Assembly (NCBI RefSeq): GCF_900143625.1
Contig: NZ_FRFF01000019.1
Location: 62,001-126,000 of the forward strand
From: Nocardiopsis sp. JB363
GTDB taxonomy: Bacteria > Actinomycetota > Actinomycetes > Streptosporangiales > Streptosporangiaceae
Length of the DNA stretch: 64,000 nt
Direction: 5' to 3'
Below the pieces are notes generated by a model. That model was given only the letters and a program-made list of their open reading frames with translations. It was not told where the DNA came from and made no database searches. This document shows, one piece after another, positions 1 through 7,923 of this stretch. Position 1 is the stretch's first letter, and every line of letters begins with the position of its first letter. The translations under genes were made by a program, and so were the position numbers.

Positions 1-68
1 ACCCTGTCGGGTGTTCGGTCAGATCTCCCCCTGATCACGGAGCGAAACGTCTTGGGTGGACATGGGTA

Positions 69-98
69 AGGGCCCGCCGACAGTGTCGAACGGGCCCT
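69..98. terminator. Hairpin, probable terminator of a gene left of the window
   Basis: A perfect 8-bp stem (AGGGCCCG at 69-76 with CGGGCCCT at 91-98) follows short open frames that end at 34 and at 69. It may terminate a gene whose last codons lie at the left edge. Which frame is the gene cannot be decided from so little sequence. There is no clear T-run. Confidence 0.4.
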
Positions 99-769
99 CG
101 GAGCGTGACGACACCGCGTGGGCGTCGTCAGGCCGATCTGGTTACCACCAGGTCCAACCGTTGTTCTTACGGGAGCTCTGCGCGTGCATGATCATGGCAT
201 CTACCTTTCTTGGTGTTTCCAGCCCATCCCGGAACCAAGATGTCCTATCGCGGCAGAGTCCACAAGGGCCGAGGCCGAATATTCATCATCTTATGGCCGA
301 GGGACGACCAAAGGTTGCACCAGCACTTCGGAAATAACCACAGAAGGCGGAATCGGCGCAGCTCAGGCCGGCTTCCCTCATCGCCCCCGCACGACACGCT
401 CCCCGATGACCTGCAAAGACAACTCCCTTGATAAGCAAAATAAGAAGAGGTCGGCATAACGGAGGGCGACGATCTCGCTATTGTCACCAGGAGTGTTGAA
501 ATCGCTGCGGAGAACCCGATTCCACCTGGCACCGGGACGTGTGACGACGTCAACGGCGGGCGCCCGCATCCACGCATCACCCCAGAAACCCCCACATAGC
601 GGTACTTCTGCGACCCTTCACCCGAAGAGGTCGTCACCTTAAGTGATCGTTTGAAAACCCGGTTCCATTCGGACGCGCGTCCCTGGTGTCCCGGGAACCC
701 CCGTTTGGGACATGACCAAAAGCGAGTTTGGTCCTTCCTTTCAAACCGACCGCTCACCCCGGCAAGGGC
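99..769. other. Gene-poor stretch without a supported gene
   Basis: About 670 bases hold only open frames with unconvincing composition: basic, Ser/Arg/Pro-rich, no domain, no good ribosome site. The part from about 180 to 600 is visibly less G+C-rich than its neighbours. A small inverted repeat (GACCAAA at 714-720 with TTTGGTC at 727-733) lies just beyond the end of the membrane-protein gene on the minus strand and could be a weak terminator. I see no tRNA or other recognisable RNA here. Confidence 0.5.
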
Positions 770-1183
770 TCAGATGAGCGCCACCCCGCCCACGATCAAC
801 GCGACCCCCGCACCGAACAGCCCGACGACCAGGCTCACCGCACCCGCCCAGATGAGGTACCGGAGCCGGTTGGGAGTCCGCGGGTCCCGGCCGACCACGG
901 ACAGGAAGAAGCCCGCGGGGATCAGGATGGCCGCGGCCAGGACCAGGTCGCCCACCGAACGCCCCCAGCCTGGGACGGTGGGCTGATCCAGCAGCAGCCG
1001 CACCACCAACCCGAGGATGACCAGGACCCCGGCATGGGCGTGCCCGGCCCGGAAGTAGGACTTCTGCAGGTCGTTGGCGGGGAACCGTCCGTTGACCACA
1101 CGCAACAGGAATGTACCGCCGTAGGCGATGCCCACGACAGTGAGCAGGACGACCCCGGACGAGATGAGTGTGGACGCCGACAT
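770..1183 (-). CDS. Four-helix integral membrane protein of unknown function
   Basis: A 137-residue protein made almost wholly of four hydrophobic segments (about 8-28, 50-68, 80-98, 112-136). The short connecting loops include the charged stretch RVVNGRFPANDLQKSYFRAGHAHAG. I recognise it only as a conserved actinobacterial membrane protein; no catalytic motif is visible. Its ATG lies two bases after the stop codon of the TetR gene upstream, so the two form an operon. The regulator probably controls this protein, which could act in export or membrane adaptation; that role is inference. Confidence 0.8.
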   Translation of the reverse strand: MSASTLISSGVVLLTVVGIAYGGTFLLRVVNGRFPANDLQKSYFRAGHAHAGVLVILGLVVRLLLDQPTVPGWGRSVGDLVLAAAILIPAGFFLSVVGRDPRTPNRLRYLIWAGAVSLVVGLFGAGVALIVGGVALI

Positions 1184-1185
1184 GA

Positions 1186-1803
1186 TTACTCCACTTCGTT
1201 GTCGGGAGGTGGGTCCGAAGGGCCGAACAGGAGTCCGGCACTGCGTCGGGTGATGGTCGGCAGGTCGGTGTCACCGAACAGTTCACGCACCCCGGAAACG
1301 TCCAGGTTCCCGGTGAGCGCCAGGGTCGCCAGACCGTGCACGATCGACCACCCGGCCACCACCGCGGCCGGCCCGTCGGCGACCCCCCGCCCTTCCTCCG
1401 CCAGGGACTCCACCCCCGAGCGCAGTTCGGCGAAAGCCGCCACACGGGCGGCGCGCAACCCGGGGTCGTCCTGGTCCAACAGGGAGGGTTCGAACATCAC
1501 GGTGAAGTGGGCCGGGAAGTCGATGGCGAAGTCCACGTAGACGACCCCGGCCTCCAGGAAACCGCCGCGAGCGTCCCGGTTGATCCGGAGCCGGTCGGCG
1601 AGCTCGGTGAAGCCTTCGGTGGCCAGCGCGTTGAGCACCCCCTCCCGGCTGCCGAAGTGGTACCTGGGCGCCGTGTGGCTGACCCCGAGGTCCGCGGCGA
1701 GCGATCGCAGGCTGAAGCCGTAGGGGCCCTTCTCCGTGATGACCTCGGCGGCCCGCTCCAGCACTGCGGCCCGTAGGTTTCCGTGGTGGTATCCGTCTGC
1801 CAT
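1186..1803 (-). CDS. TetR/AcrR family transcriptional regulator
   Basis: This 205-residue repressor-type protein has an N-terminal helix-turn-helix (about residues 8-55, with the typical SLRSLAADLGVS followed by YHFGSREGVLNAL) and an all-helical C-terminal ligand domain of the WHG type. ATG at 1803 is chosen because the HTH begins a few residues later and a strong promoter ends right at it. It is followed after two bases by a four-helix membrane protein, the likely regulated partner. The promoter overlaps a palindrome (TTAC-N4-GTAA), consistent with autoregulation. The ligand is unknown. Confidence 0.9.
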   Translation of the reverse strand: MADGYHHGNLRAAVLERAAEVITEKGPYGFSLRSLAADLGVSHTAPRYHFGSREGVLNALATEGFTELADRLRINRDARGGFLEAGVVYVDFAIDFPAHFTVMFEPSLLDQDDPGLRAARVAAFAELRSGVESLAEEGRGVADGPAAVVAGWSIVHGLATLALTGNLDVSGVRELFGDTDLPTITRRSAGLLFGPSDPPPDNEVE

Positions 1804-1839
1804 GTCCGGAACTATACAGCGGCAAGTTACCACTGTAAA
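1804..1839 (-). promoter_or_regulatory. Promoter with operator for the tetR operon; likely leaderless transcript
   Basis: Read on the minus strand, TTTACA (1834-1839) and TATAGT (1811-1816) are separated by exactly 17 bp, a strong vegetative-type promoter. A start about 7 bases after the -10 box falls at 1804-1803, next to the ATG, so the mRNA probably has almost no leader. TTAC-CACT-GTAA at 1827-1838 overlaps the -35 box and spacer and is a plausible autoregulatory operator. Confidence 0.6.
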
Positions 1840-2032
1840 GATTCGGTTTGACGATCCGATTTCCCGAACCCATGGGCGTTCCCGTACTTCGGTGGATAGG
1901 CTGGGACCACATCGGCACCACCCCGCCGCAGGGGATAGACGCTTCGCCGGTGACACTCGGGGCTCAGGTCCGGATGACCTCCCGCGACAGGGAATGGCAA
2001 GCACGGCGTCCGGCCCGAGACGAGCACGAGAA

Positions 2033-2058
2033 AGGGCCCGATCCACGGATCGGGCCCT
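2033..2058. terminator. Long hairpin between tetR and tRNA-Ala
   Basis: A perfect 12-bp stem (2033-2044 with 2047-2058) has an almost zero-length formal loop, so it really folds with a 4-base loop. On the minus strand it is followed by TTTCTCG. It lies downstream of the tRNA-Ala terminator and may be a second backup terminator protecting the tetR promoter region from read-through. Confidence 0.5.
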
Positions 2059-2078
2059 GCTTTCCTGCACGAAAAAAC

Positions 2079-2123
2079 GAAGAGACCCGGGAAAAGGACT
2101 TCGTCCTTTTCCCGGGTCTCTTC
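2079..2123 (-). terminator. Strong intrinsic terminator of tRNA-Ala
   Basis: A perfect 21-bp stem (2079-2099 with 2103-2123) with a 3-base loop lies eight bases downstream of the tRNA on the minus strand. On that strand it is followed by a run of six T (complement of 2072-2077). This is a textbook rho-independent terminator. Confidence 0.85.
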
Positions 2124-2130
2124 TCTTCGG

Positions 2131-2204
2131 TGGAGCTGAGGGGATTTGAACCCCTGACCCCCTCGATGCGAACGAGGTGCGCTACCGGTCTGCGCCACAG
2201 CCCC
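2131..2204 (-). tRNA. tRNA-Ala (anticodon CGC)
   Basis: On the minus strand the sequence starts GGGGCTG and ends CAGCTCCA, giving a 7-bp acceptor stem with one G-T pair. The anticodon arm is CCTCG-TTCGCAT-CGAGG with anticodon CGC. The T arm is AGGGG-TTCAAAT-CCCCT. CCA is not encoded (CCG follows the discriminator A). All four arms are present, so it should be functional. Confidence 0.95.
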
Positions 2205-2239
2205 GAAGACGTCACCAACTTTAGCAGGAAAGTTCGGGT

Positions 2240-2269
2240 GGTCCGAACACCGTGTCCGGTGTTCGGACC
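2240..2269 (-). terminator. Terminator of glpR
   Basis: A perfect 12-bp inverted repeat (2240-2251 with 2258-2269) with a 6-base loop lies five bases beyond the glpR stop codon. It separates glpR from the tRNA-Ala gene, which reads the same way. On the minus strand it is followed by a short CTTTCC rather than a long T-run, as is common in actinomycetes. Confidence 0.65.
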
Positions 2270-2273
2270 GGGG

Positions 2274-2927
2274 TCAGTCTCCGGCGGCCCTCAGGCGGGC
2301 GTCCGCGTACTGGTCGTAGACCTGGCTGCGACGCTCCTTGAGAGCGATCACCTTGGCCAGGCGTTCGGCTTCCCAGGCCTCGTGGTCCTCGCGGTCGCGA
2401 GCCCGACGCGCACGCAGCAAGGCCTGGCGGCGTGCCCTGAGGCGGGCCTGGCGATGCTCGGCGTCAGCCTTGGCGGCTTCCCGGAGCAGCGCGAGGTGCC
2501 CGACGAGCAACAGGACCGGCGGTGCGATCACCCACCAGGGGCCGAGTCCGAAGGTGACGGCCACGATGGTGGCGACGCTGAGCAGGGTGAGCCCACTGGT
2601 ACGTCGGCGACGGCGGGCGATGACCCGGCCCCGGGGTTCGGGTGCGGGGACGCGACGCCGTTCGACGGGACGCGCCTCCTCGACCTCGGCCACGTGTTCC
2701 TCACGTGCCCTCGGGCGGGTGATGACCTGGGTCTCGGTGAGATCCGGGTCCTCCTCGTCCGCCGCATCCTCCTCGAAGGCCTCATCGGCCTCGTCGATGT
2801 CCATTTCGGCGTCGTCGCGACGGGTCTCCTCGTGAACCGGTTCGACCGCGTCCTTGCGCAGCAGCATCGGCACCAAGACGATGAGCCAGACCACCACGAT
2901 GGCGAGGTACAGGGGAGAGCTGCTCAT
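2274..2927 (-). CDS. glpR: GlpR/SepX-type membrane receptor of the gephyrin-like protein Glp
   Basis: A 217-residue membrane protein with an N-terminal transmembrane helix (about 4-22). Next comes a long acidic and then very basic linker (Glu/Asp-rich about 35-75, Arg-rich about 85-110). Two hydrophobic segments (about 113-145) and a basic coiled-coil tail rich in Arg, Ala and Glu complete it. This architecture and its place near a MoeA-like gene match GlpR/SepX, the membrane partner of the gephyrin-like Glp protein in actinobacterial septation and polar growth. ATG at 2927 is preferred over GTG at 2930 because GGAGG is better spaced from it. The function is transferred from Corynebacterium and Streptomyces work. 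Confidence 0.85.
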   Translation of the reverse strand: MSSSPLYLAIVVVWLIVLVPMLLRKDAVEPVHEETRRDDAEMDIDEADEAFEEDAADEEDPDLTETQVITRPRAREEHVAEVEEARPVERRRVPAPEPRGRVIARRRRRTSGLTLLSVATIVAVTFGLGPWWVIAPPVLLLVGHLALLREAAKADAEHRQARLRARRQALLRARRARDREDHEAWEAERLAKVIALKERRSQVYDQYADARLRAAGD

Positions 2928-2936
2928 CACCCCTCC

Positions 2937-3143
2937 TCACGATGACGGCCACTGAACGTTGATCGACACTTCGTCGACACCGCGCCGCGTGTACATGAAC
3001 ACTGTCTCGGGAGTACCGACGTCTCCCGACCCGACCTCGTTCCCGCCCCGTGTCGGGGCGAGAGCGAATCCCGTGTGCCATATCCACGCGTTGCCCGCAT
3101 CGTCAATGCGTCTATGTTCCGCACGGTACGACCCCGTGTCCAT
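2937..3143 (-). CDS. Possible small protein upstream of glpR
   Basis: A 68-residue frame begins with MDTGSYRAEHRR, contains three Trp (two in WIWHTG) and ends nine bases before the glpR start, so its stop sits beside the glpR ribosome site. Third-position bases are mostly G or C but less strictly so than in neighbours. A longer version starts at GTG 3206, where AGGAG stands close to the start codon. No domain is recognised. It could be a genuine leader gene of the glpR operon or a chance frame; I lean slightly towards real because of the balanced residue mix and the tight spacing. Confidence 0.4.
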   Translation of the reverse strand: MDTGSYRAEHRRIDDAGNAWIWHTGFALAPTRGGNEVGSGDVGTPETVFMYTRRGVDEVSINVQWPSS

Positions 3144-3332
3144 AAATGCGCCGCATTCCGACCGGAGTGTCGCAAGATTGTGGACCCTCAGTTTCGGTCG
3201 CCTCACCTCTCCTGTAGAAATCCCAGGTCAGACAGTGACTGCGGAGCGCAGTGCCAATTCAACGCAAAGTAATGAAGCAATGTTCTTAAAGAGAGGTTTA
3301 GGCTTCGGATACACCCGTGCATGCTGCCATGT

Positions 3333-4052
3333 TCAGTTCGGCCCCGGGGGTGGACTCGCCGGATCACGTGGATCCTCGCCACCGTTCAGGCCATGTGGCC
3401 CCAAAGCGGAACCAGGGCCGGAACCACCCTCTGCAGTCGGACCGGAAGACCCTCCGTCGTACCAACGACGCAAAACCCCCCGAGGCGCCTCCTCCGCGGT
3501 GAGCCCGTAGCAAATGTGGTCTCGCCAGGCCCCGTCGATGTGCAGTTGTCTGCGCCGCACGCCCTCGTCCCGGAAACCGAGTTTGACGACCACGCGTCTG
3601 CTGGCACGGTTCTCGGGTCGGATGTTGGCCTCGATCCGATGGAGTCCGATGTTGAAGAAGGAGTGGTCGACGGCCAGCGCGACCGCGGTCGGTGTGATGC
3701 CCCGACCGGCGTAGGCGTTGTCGATCCAGTAACCGACCTGCGCCGACCTGGCCGAACCCCACACGATGGCGCCCACTGTGAGCTGGCCGACGAAACGGTC
3801 GTCATAGGTGACCGCCCAGGGCATGGACAGCCCCTGGCGTGCCTCGCGGCGGATGGCCTGGATCATCGCGAGGTAGGGGGCGACCCCGGTGGTGCGCAAT
3901 GGCATCTCCGGGTACGTGGGCTCCCACGGGCGCAACCACTCGGCGTTGCGCGCACGGGTGTCACGCAGGTCGGGAGCATCGCGCAGCCGCAGCGGACGAA
4001 GCGCGATCGCCCCCTCCCGCAGGGTGACCGGCCACCTCTGTCTGCGATTCAC
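3333..4052 (-). CDS. RimJ/RimL-type GNAT N-acetyltransferase
   Basis: A 239-residue GNAT enzyme predicted to move an acetyl group from acetyl-CoA to an amine, in this subfamily often the N-terminus of a ribosomal protein. It opens with an IALRPLRLRDAPDL strand, has the acetyl-CoA motif region VGYWIDNAYAGRGI (about 105-120), and a typical C-terminal part (EANIRPENRASRRVVVKLGFRDEG). The last 50 residues are a Gly/Pro-rich low-complexity tail. GTG at 4052 is chosen because GGAGGG lies 5 bases upstream and the domain begins soon after. The same gene occupies this place between glpR and mog in many actinomycetes, so it may share their transcription. Confidence 0.85.
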   Translation of the reverse strand: MNRRQRWPVTLREGAIALRPLRLRDAPDLRDTRARNAEWLRPWEPTYPEMPLRTTGVAPYLAMIQAIRREARQGLSMPWAVTYDDRFVGQLTVGAIVWGSARSAQVGYWIDNAYAGRGITPTAVALAVDHSFFNIGLHRIEANIRPENRASRRVVVKLGFRDEGVRRRQLHIDGAWRDHICYGLTAEEAPRGVLRRWYDGGSSGPTAEGGSGPGSALGPHGLNGGEDPRDPASPPPGPN

Positions 4053-4303
4053 GTCGTCCCTCCGTGGCCCTGTGCACCACCCGGCGCGGATACGCCACCG
4101 GACCTCGGGGCGTGGCCGCGCCCGACGCCGGTGAGCCCGTCCAGTATTCCACCCCGCGGACGTGCGGCGGCGGGTGTAGCTTCCGCCACACTGGAATCGG
4201 ATGATTCCAAACTCCATTCACTCCTGCACCGAAAACCGTACTAGGGTCAAGGAATTCTCTGCCTCCGGAATGCCCGGGATGTGATTGTGGTCATTACCGG
4301 GTC

Positions 4304-4828
4304 TCATTCCGACCGAGGGTGGTCACCGCCCCGCATCTGGTCGACCGCGTGTCTCAGAACGGGTGCCAGCACGTCCATTCCGTCACGCACACCGCCCCGG
4401 GAGCCGGGCAGGTTCACCACGAGCATGCTGTGCCCGTCCCGCTCCACGACCCCCGCCAGACCACGGGAGAGGATCGCCGTGGGTATCCCCTTGTCGCGTC
4501 CCGCCGCGCGCAGCGCCTCGGATATCCCGGGGACCTCGAAGGACAGTAGGGGGCGGGTGGCCTCAGGGGTGCGATCCTGCGGAGTGAGGCCGGTGCCACC
4601 CGTGGTGAGCACGGCGTCGGCCCCCTCACCATGCGCGCGCAACAGCGCCGCGGTCACCGGTGGACCGTCCGACACCACCCAGGGCCCCACCACCGTGAAG
4701 CCCAGGTCCCGCAGACGCTCCACGATCACCGGCCCGGAACGGTCCGGGTAGACCCCGGCGGCCGCCCGGTTCGAGGCGGTGACCACGGCGACCCGGTGCG
4801 GCGACCGTTCTCTCGACTCAGTCACCAC
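4304..4828 (-). CDS. mog: MogA/MoaB-type molybdopterin adenylyltransferase
   Basis: A 174-residue protein of the MoaB/Mog domain family, which activates molybdopterin with ATP before molybdenum insertion. The MPT-binding signature is present (TTGGTGLTPQDRTPEAT, about residues 76-92), followed by the conserved GIPTAILSRG and NLPGSRGGV loops. The GTG start lies inside the end of moaC (11-bp overlap), so it is translationally coupled to moaC and in one operon with it. The length is normal for the family. Confidence 0.92.
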   Translation of the reverse strand: MVTESRERSPHRVAVVTASNRAAAGVYPDRSGPVIVERLRDLGFTVVGPWVVSDGPPVTAALLRAHGEGADAVLTTGGTGLTPQDRTPEATRPLLSFEVPGISEALRAAGRDKGIPTAILSRGLAGVVERDGHSMLVVNLPGSRGGVRDGMDVLAPVLRHAVDQMRGGDHPRSE

Positions 4829-5321
4829 GCTTCCAGTGCCCCTTCTTTCCCCCGAGCTTCTCCTCGACCCTGACCGCGGTGACCTCGGCCTCCGGGTCGA
4901 TGGCCTTGACCATGTCGACCAGGCCCAGCGCCGCGGTCATCACGCAGGTGAGCGCCTCCATCTCGACACCCGTGCGGTCGGCGGTACGGACCGTGGCGGA
5001 GATGTCCACGCCGTCATCGAGGACCGTCAGGTCCACGTCGACGCCGTGCACCGCGATGGGGTGGCACAACGGCACCAGGTCCGGGGTGCGTTTGGCCCCC
5101 TGGATGCCGGCGATGCGCGCGACCGCGAGGGCGTCGCCCTTGGGCACCTCACCGCCGCGCAGGGCGGCGATGGTCGCGGTGTTGAGCAGGACCCGACCGG
5201 TGGCGGTGGCACTACGGGCACTGACGTCCTTGCGGGAGACGTCGACCATGCGCGCGGCGCCGGACTCGTCGAGGTGGGTGAGGCCGGAGGGGTGCGCCGC
5301 CGGCTTCGGGGTCTCGGTCAT
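4818..5321 (-). CDS. moaC: Cyclic pyranopterin monophosphate synthase MoaC
   Basis: MoaC converts the MoaA product into cyclic pyranopterin monophosphate in molybdenum-cofactor synthesis. The 167-residue protein shows THLDESGAARMVDVS near the start, the LCHPIAVHGVDVDL segment and the DRTGVEMEALTCVMTAALGLVDM region. The catalytic Lys-rich end KLGGKKGHW is intact. ATG at 5321 is used; GTG at 5330 is an in-frame alternative. The gene overlaps mog by 11 bp and lies downstream of glp. moaA is not in this window. Confidence 0.95.
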   Translation of the reverse strand: MTETPKPAAHPSGLTHLDESGAARMVDVSRKDVSARSATATGRVLLNTATIAALRGGEVPKGDALAVARIAGIQGAKRTPDLVPLCHPIAVHGVDVDLTVLDDGVDISATVRTADRTGVEMEALTCVMTAALGLVDMVKAIDPEAEVTAVRVEEKLGGKKGHWKRGD

Positions 5322-5452
5322 CGGGGTCACCCGTTGTCTTCGCGTGTGGACCACACGGCCATCGGTGCGCCGGCCGCGTGGGGCGCGCGGTGGCGCGTCC
5401 CACGGATGACCGTACTCCTCCACGGTGACAACGGCGTCGGGACCGTCTCAGG

Positions 5453-6682
5453 TCAGTGCCCGGGCAGTGCCAGGACCTCGGCGACCGCGCCGGCCGGCAG
5501 CTCGGTGACCTCTTCCGGAACGACGAGGAGTCCGTTGGCGTCGGCCAGCGCGGACAGTTGATGTGAACCCTGCCGGACCGCGGGCGCGACGGTGTGCGCC
5601 ACTTCGGCGCCGGGGGCCGCCGGTTCCAGCACCGCGCGCAGGTAGGAGCGTCGTCCCTTCGGCGAGGTGACCGCGGTGGACAGCCTGGCGCGCACACCGG
5701 GCAGGGGCCCCGGGTCGAGACCGCGCAGCTTCCGCAGCACCGGCCGTACGAACATCTGGAAGGAGACGAAGGCGCTCACCGGGTTGCCCGGCAGCGTGAT
5801 GATGGGGGTCCTGTCCGGGCCGATCGTGCCGTAGCCCTGAGGCTTGCCGGGTTGCATGGCCACCGAGGTGAACTCGACGGTGCCCTGCCTGCTGAGCACC
5901 TCCTTGACCACGTCGTAGGCGCCCATACTGACGCCGCCGGTGGTGACGACGATGTCGGCGCGGAGCAGCAGCCCGTCCAGGGCGTCGTGGACGCTGACCG
6001 GGTCGTCTCCGACGGAGCCGTGGCGGTGCACCTCACCACCGGCCTCCTTCGCGGCCGCCGCGATCATGTAGCTGTTCGACTCGTAGATCTGGCCGGGGCC
6101 GAGCGGGCGCCCGGGCTCGACCAGTTCCTCCCCCGTGGAGAGAACCACGACCCTGGGCCGGGGGAGGGCCGGAACGGTCCGTCGGCCTACCGCCGCGAGC
6201 ACACCCATCTCCCCCGCGCCGATCAGGCTCCCGGCGCTCAGTACCCTCGCGCCCTCCTCCACGTCCTCTCCGCTCCGGCGTACGAACCCACCGGGCGTGG
6301 CGGGACGTTCGATGAGGACCTCCACGCTCCCGCCGTCGGTCCACTCGACCGGGACGACGGCGTCGGCGCCCGTGGGCATGGGTGCGCCGGTCATGATGCG
6401 CGCGCACAGGCCGGGGCGGATCGCGCTCGGGGACGGGTCGCCCGCCGGGATGTCGGCCACCACCGGCAGTCTGACCGGGGTGGCGGGCGAGGCGTGTTCC
6501 AGATCGGCGGCGTGTACGGCGTAACCGTCCATCGAGGAGTTGTCGAAGCCCGGCAGGGACACCGCGGAGAACACCGGTTCGGCCAGCACCGTCCCGTGGG
6601 CCCGGAGCAGGTCGAGCTCCGTCGCCTCGGGCACGGCGACCAGTGCCAGCAGATCGGAGACGTGCTGTTCGACGCTCTTCAT
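5453..6682 (-). CDS. glp: Gephyrin-like molybdotransferase Glp (MoeA family)
   Basis: The 409-residue protein has the full MoeA/gephyrin E-domain layout: SLPGFDNSSMDGYAV near residue 45, the IMTGAPMPTGAD segment, the MPT-binding TTGGVSMGAYDVVKEVL near 246-262, and TLPGNPVSAFVSFQMFVRP near 290-310. MoeA proteins insert molybdate into adenylylated molybdopterin. In actinobacteria the paralogue linked to glpR is also a FtsZ-binding division protein. The co-occurrence here with glpR, mog and moaC supports the name Glp. The upstream AGGGACCCC near the ATG provides a modest ribosome site. Confidence 0.9.
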   Translation of the reverse strand: MKSVEQHVSDLLALVAVPEATELDLLRAHGTVLAEPVFSAVSLPGFDNSSMDGYAVHAADLEHASPATPVRLPVVADIPAGDPSPSAIRPGLCARIMTGAPMPTGADAVVPVEWTDGGSVEVLIERPATPGGFVRRSGEDVEEGARVLSAGSLIGAGEMGVLAAVGRRTVPALPRPRVVVLSTGEELVEPGRPLGPGQIYESNSYMIAAAAKEAGGEVHRHGSVGDDPVSVHDALDGLLLRADIVVTTGGVSMGAYDVVKEVLSRQGTVEFTSVAMQPGKPQGYGTIGPDRTPIITLPGNPVSAFVSFQMFVRPVLRKLRGLDPGPLPGVRARLSTAVTSPKGRRSYLRAVLEPAAPGAEVAHTVAPAVRQGSHQLSALADANGLLVVPEEVTELPAGAVAEVLALPGH

Positions 6683-6810
6683 GGGGTCCCTCCGGTTCGG
6701 GTGCGCGCTGGGAACGTCCCACTTTCGTGGTCCGTCCCCACCCCATTGTGACCACTGGCACCGCTGGGACGTGCCGACCAGGCCGTCCGGCCTGGTCGGC
6801 TCCGTCGAGA

Positions 6811-7749
6811 TCAGCTCCGATCGGTCCTGTCGTGACGGTCGACGAACTCGCGCAGCCAGGGCAGGAGCTCCTCCGCCAGGTCCGGACGCCGGCAGGCGAA
6901 GTCCACCACTGTGCGGATGTAGTCGGCCTTGTTGCCGGTGTCGTAGCGCTGCCCCTGTAGCAGGACCCCGCGTACGCCACCGCCCTCTTCGGGCTTGGTA
7001 CGGGCGAGTTCGAGCAGGGCGTCCGTCAGCTGGATCTCACCGCCACGGCCCGGCGGGGTGCGGTGCAGGACCTCGAAGACGGCGGGGTCGCACACGTAAC
7101 GGCCGATGACCGCCCAACGACTCGGTGCCTCTTCCCGCGAGGGCTTCTCCACCAGGTCGGTGACCGTGACGACGTCGTCCTCCTCGGTGGGTTCCACCGC
7201 GGCGCAGCCGTAGAGGGAGACCTGCTCGGGCTCCACCTCCATGAGCGCCACGACGCTGCCACCGTGTTCACGGCGCACCTCGATCATGCGCCGCAGCAGG
7301 TCGGCGGTCTCGATGAGATCGTCGCCCAGCAGCACTGCGAAGGGGTTGTCGCCCACGTGCGCTTCCGCGCACAGCACGGCGTGCCCGAGGCCGCGGGGCT
7401 CACCCTGGCGAACGTAGTGGACCTGGGCGAGGTCGCTGGACTCGCGGACCGATCGGAGTCGCTCCGTGTCGCCCTTGGCCTTCAGGGCCACCTCCAGCTC
7501 ATATGCGCGGTCGAAGTGGTCCTCGATGGAGCGCTTACTCCGCCCGGTGATCATGAGAACGTCGTGGAGCCCCGACTCCACCGCCTCCTCCACGACGTAC
7601 TGGATCGCGGGTTTGTCCACGATCGGCAGCATCTCCTTGGGAGTGGCCTTGGTCGCGGGCAGGAAACGGGTGCCCAGACCCGCCGCCGGGACGACCGCCT
7701 TGGTGACGGCGGAGGTCGGGGGACGCGTCTGGTCGATGTCGGCGCTCAT
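6811..7749 (-). CDS. galU: UTP-glucose-1-phosphate uridylyltransferase
   Basis: GalU makes UDP-glucose from UTP and glucose-1-phosphate for wall polymers, trehalose and glycolipids. The 312-residue protein starts the catalytic fold with VPAAGLGTRFLPATK (about 20-34), then KEMLPIVDKPAIQYVVEEAV, RQGEPRGLGHAVLCA, LLGDDLI and the C-terminal RYDTGNKADYIRTVVDF. ATG at 7749 gives the usual family length; the open frame further upstream has no supporting ribosome site. It is divergent from the 5-formyl-THF cyclo-ligase gene, with 174 bp between them. Confidence 0.95.
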   Translation of the reverse strand: MSADIDQTRPPTSAVTKAVVPAAGLGTRFLPATKATPKEMLPIVDKPAIQYVVEEAVESGLHDVLMITGRSKRSIEDHFDRAYELEVALKAKGDTERLRSVRESSDLAQVHYVRQGEPRGLGHAVLCAEAHVGDNPFAVLLGDDLIETADLLRRMIEVRREHGGSVVALMEVEPEQVSLYGCAAVEPTEEDDVVTVTDLVEKPSREEAPSRWAVIGRYVCDPAVFEVLHRTPPGRGGEIQLTDALLELARTKPEEGGGVRGVLLQGQRYDTGNKADYIRTVVDFACRRPDLAEELLPWLREFVDRHDRTDRS

Positions 7750-7923
7750 GGACAGGCACTTTAGGGCAGAGCGAGCCGTTCTCGGGTTGGGTCGACGGAG
7801 GCGGCGACGAGAAGTCCCCACCCTTTCGGATGAAGGCGGAGAAAACGCCACCCGGAGTTCACCCGGACGGGCCGTACGGGCACTCGAAGGCGCGTGCGAG
7901 CGGGCGGTGCCACACTGAGTCGC

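Noticed and set aside
741..1445. Long minus-strand frame over the TetR and membrane protein genes
   Set aside because: It is an out-of-phase shadow with Arg/Gly/Pro-rich composition; the two real genes in this span have clear domains.
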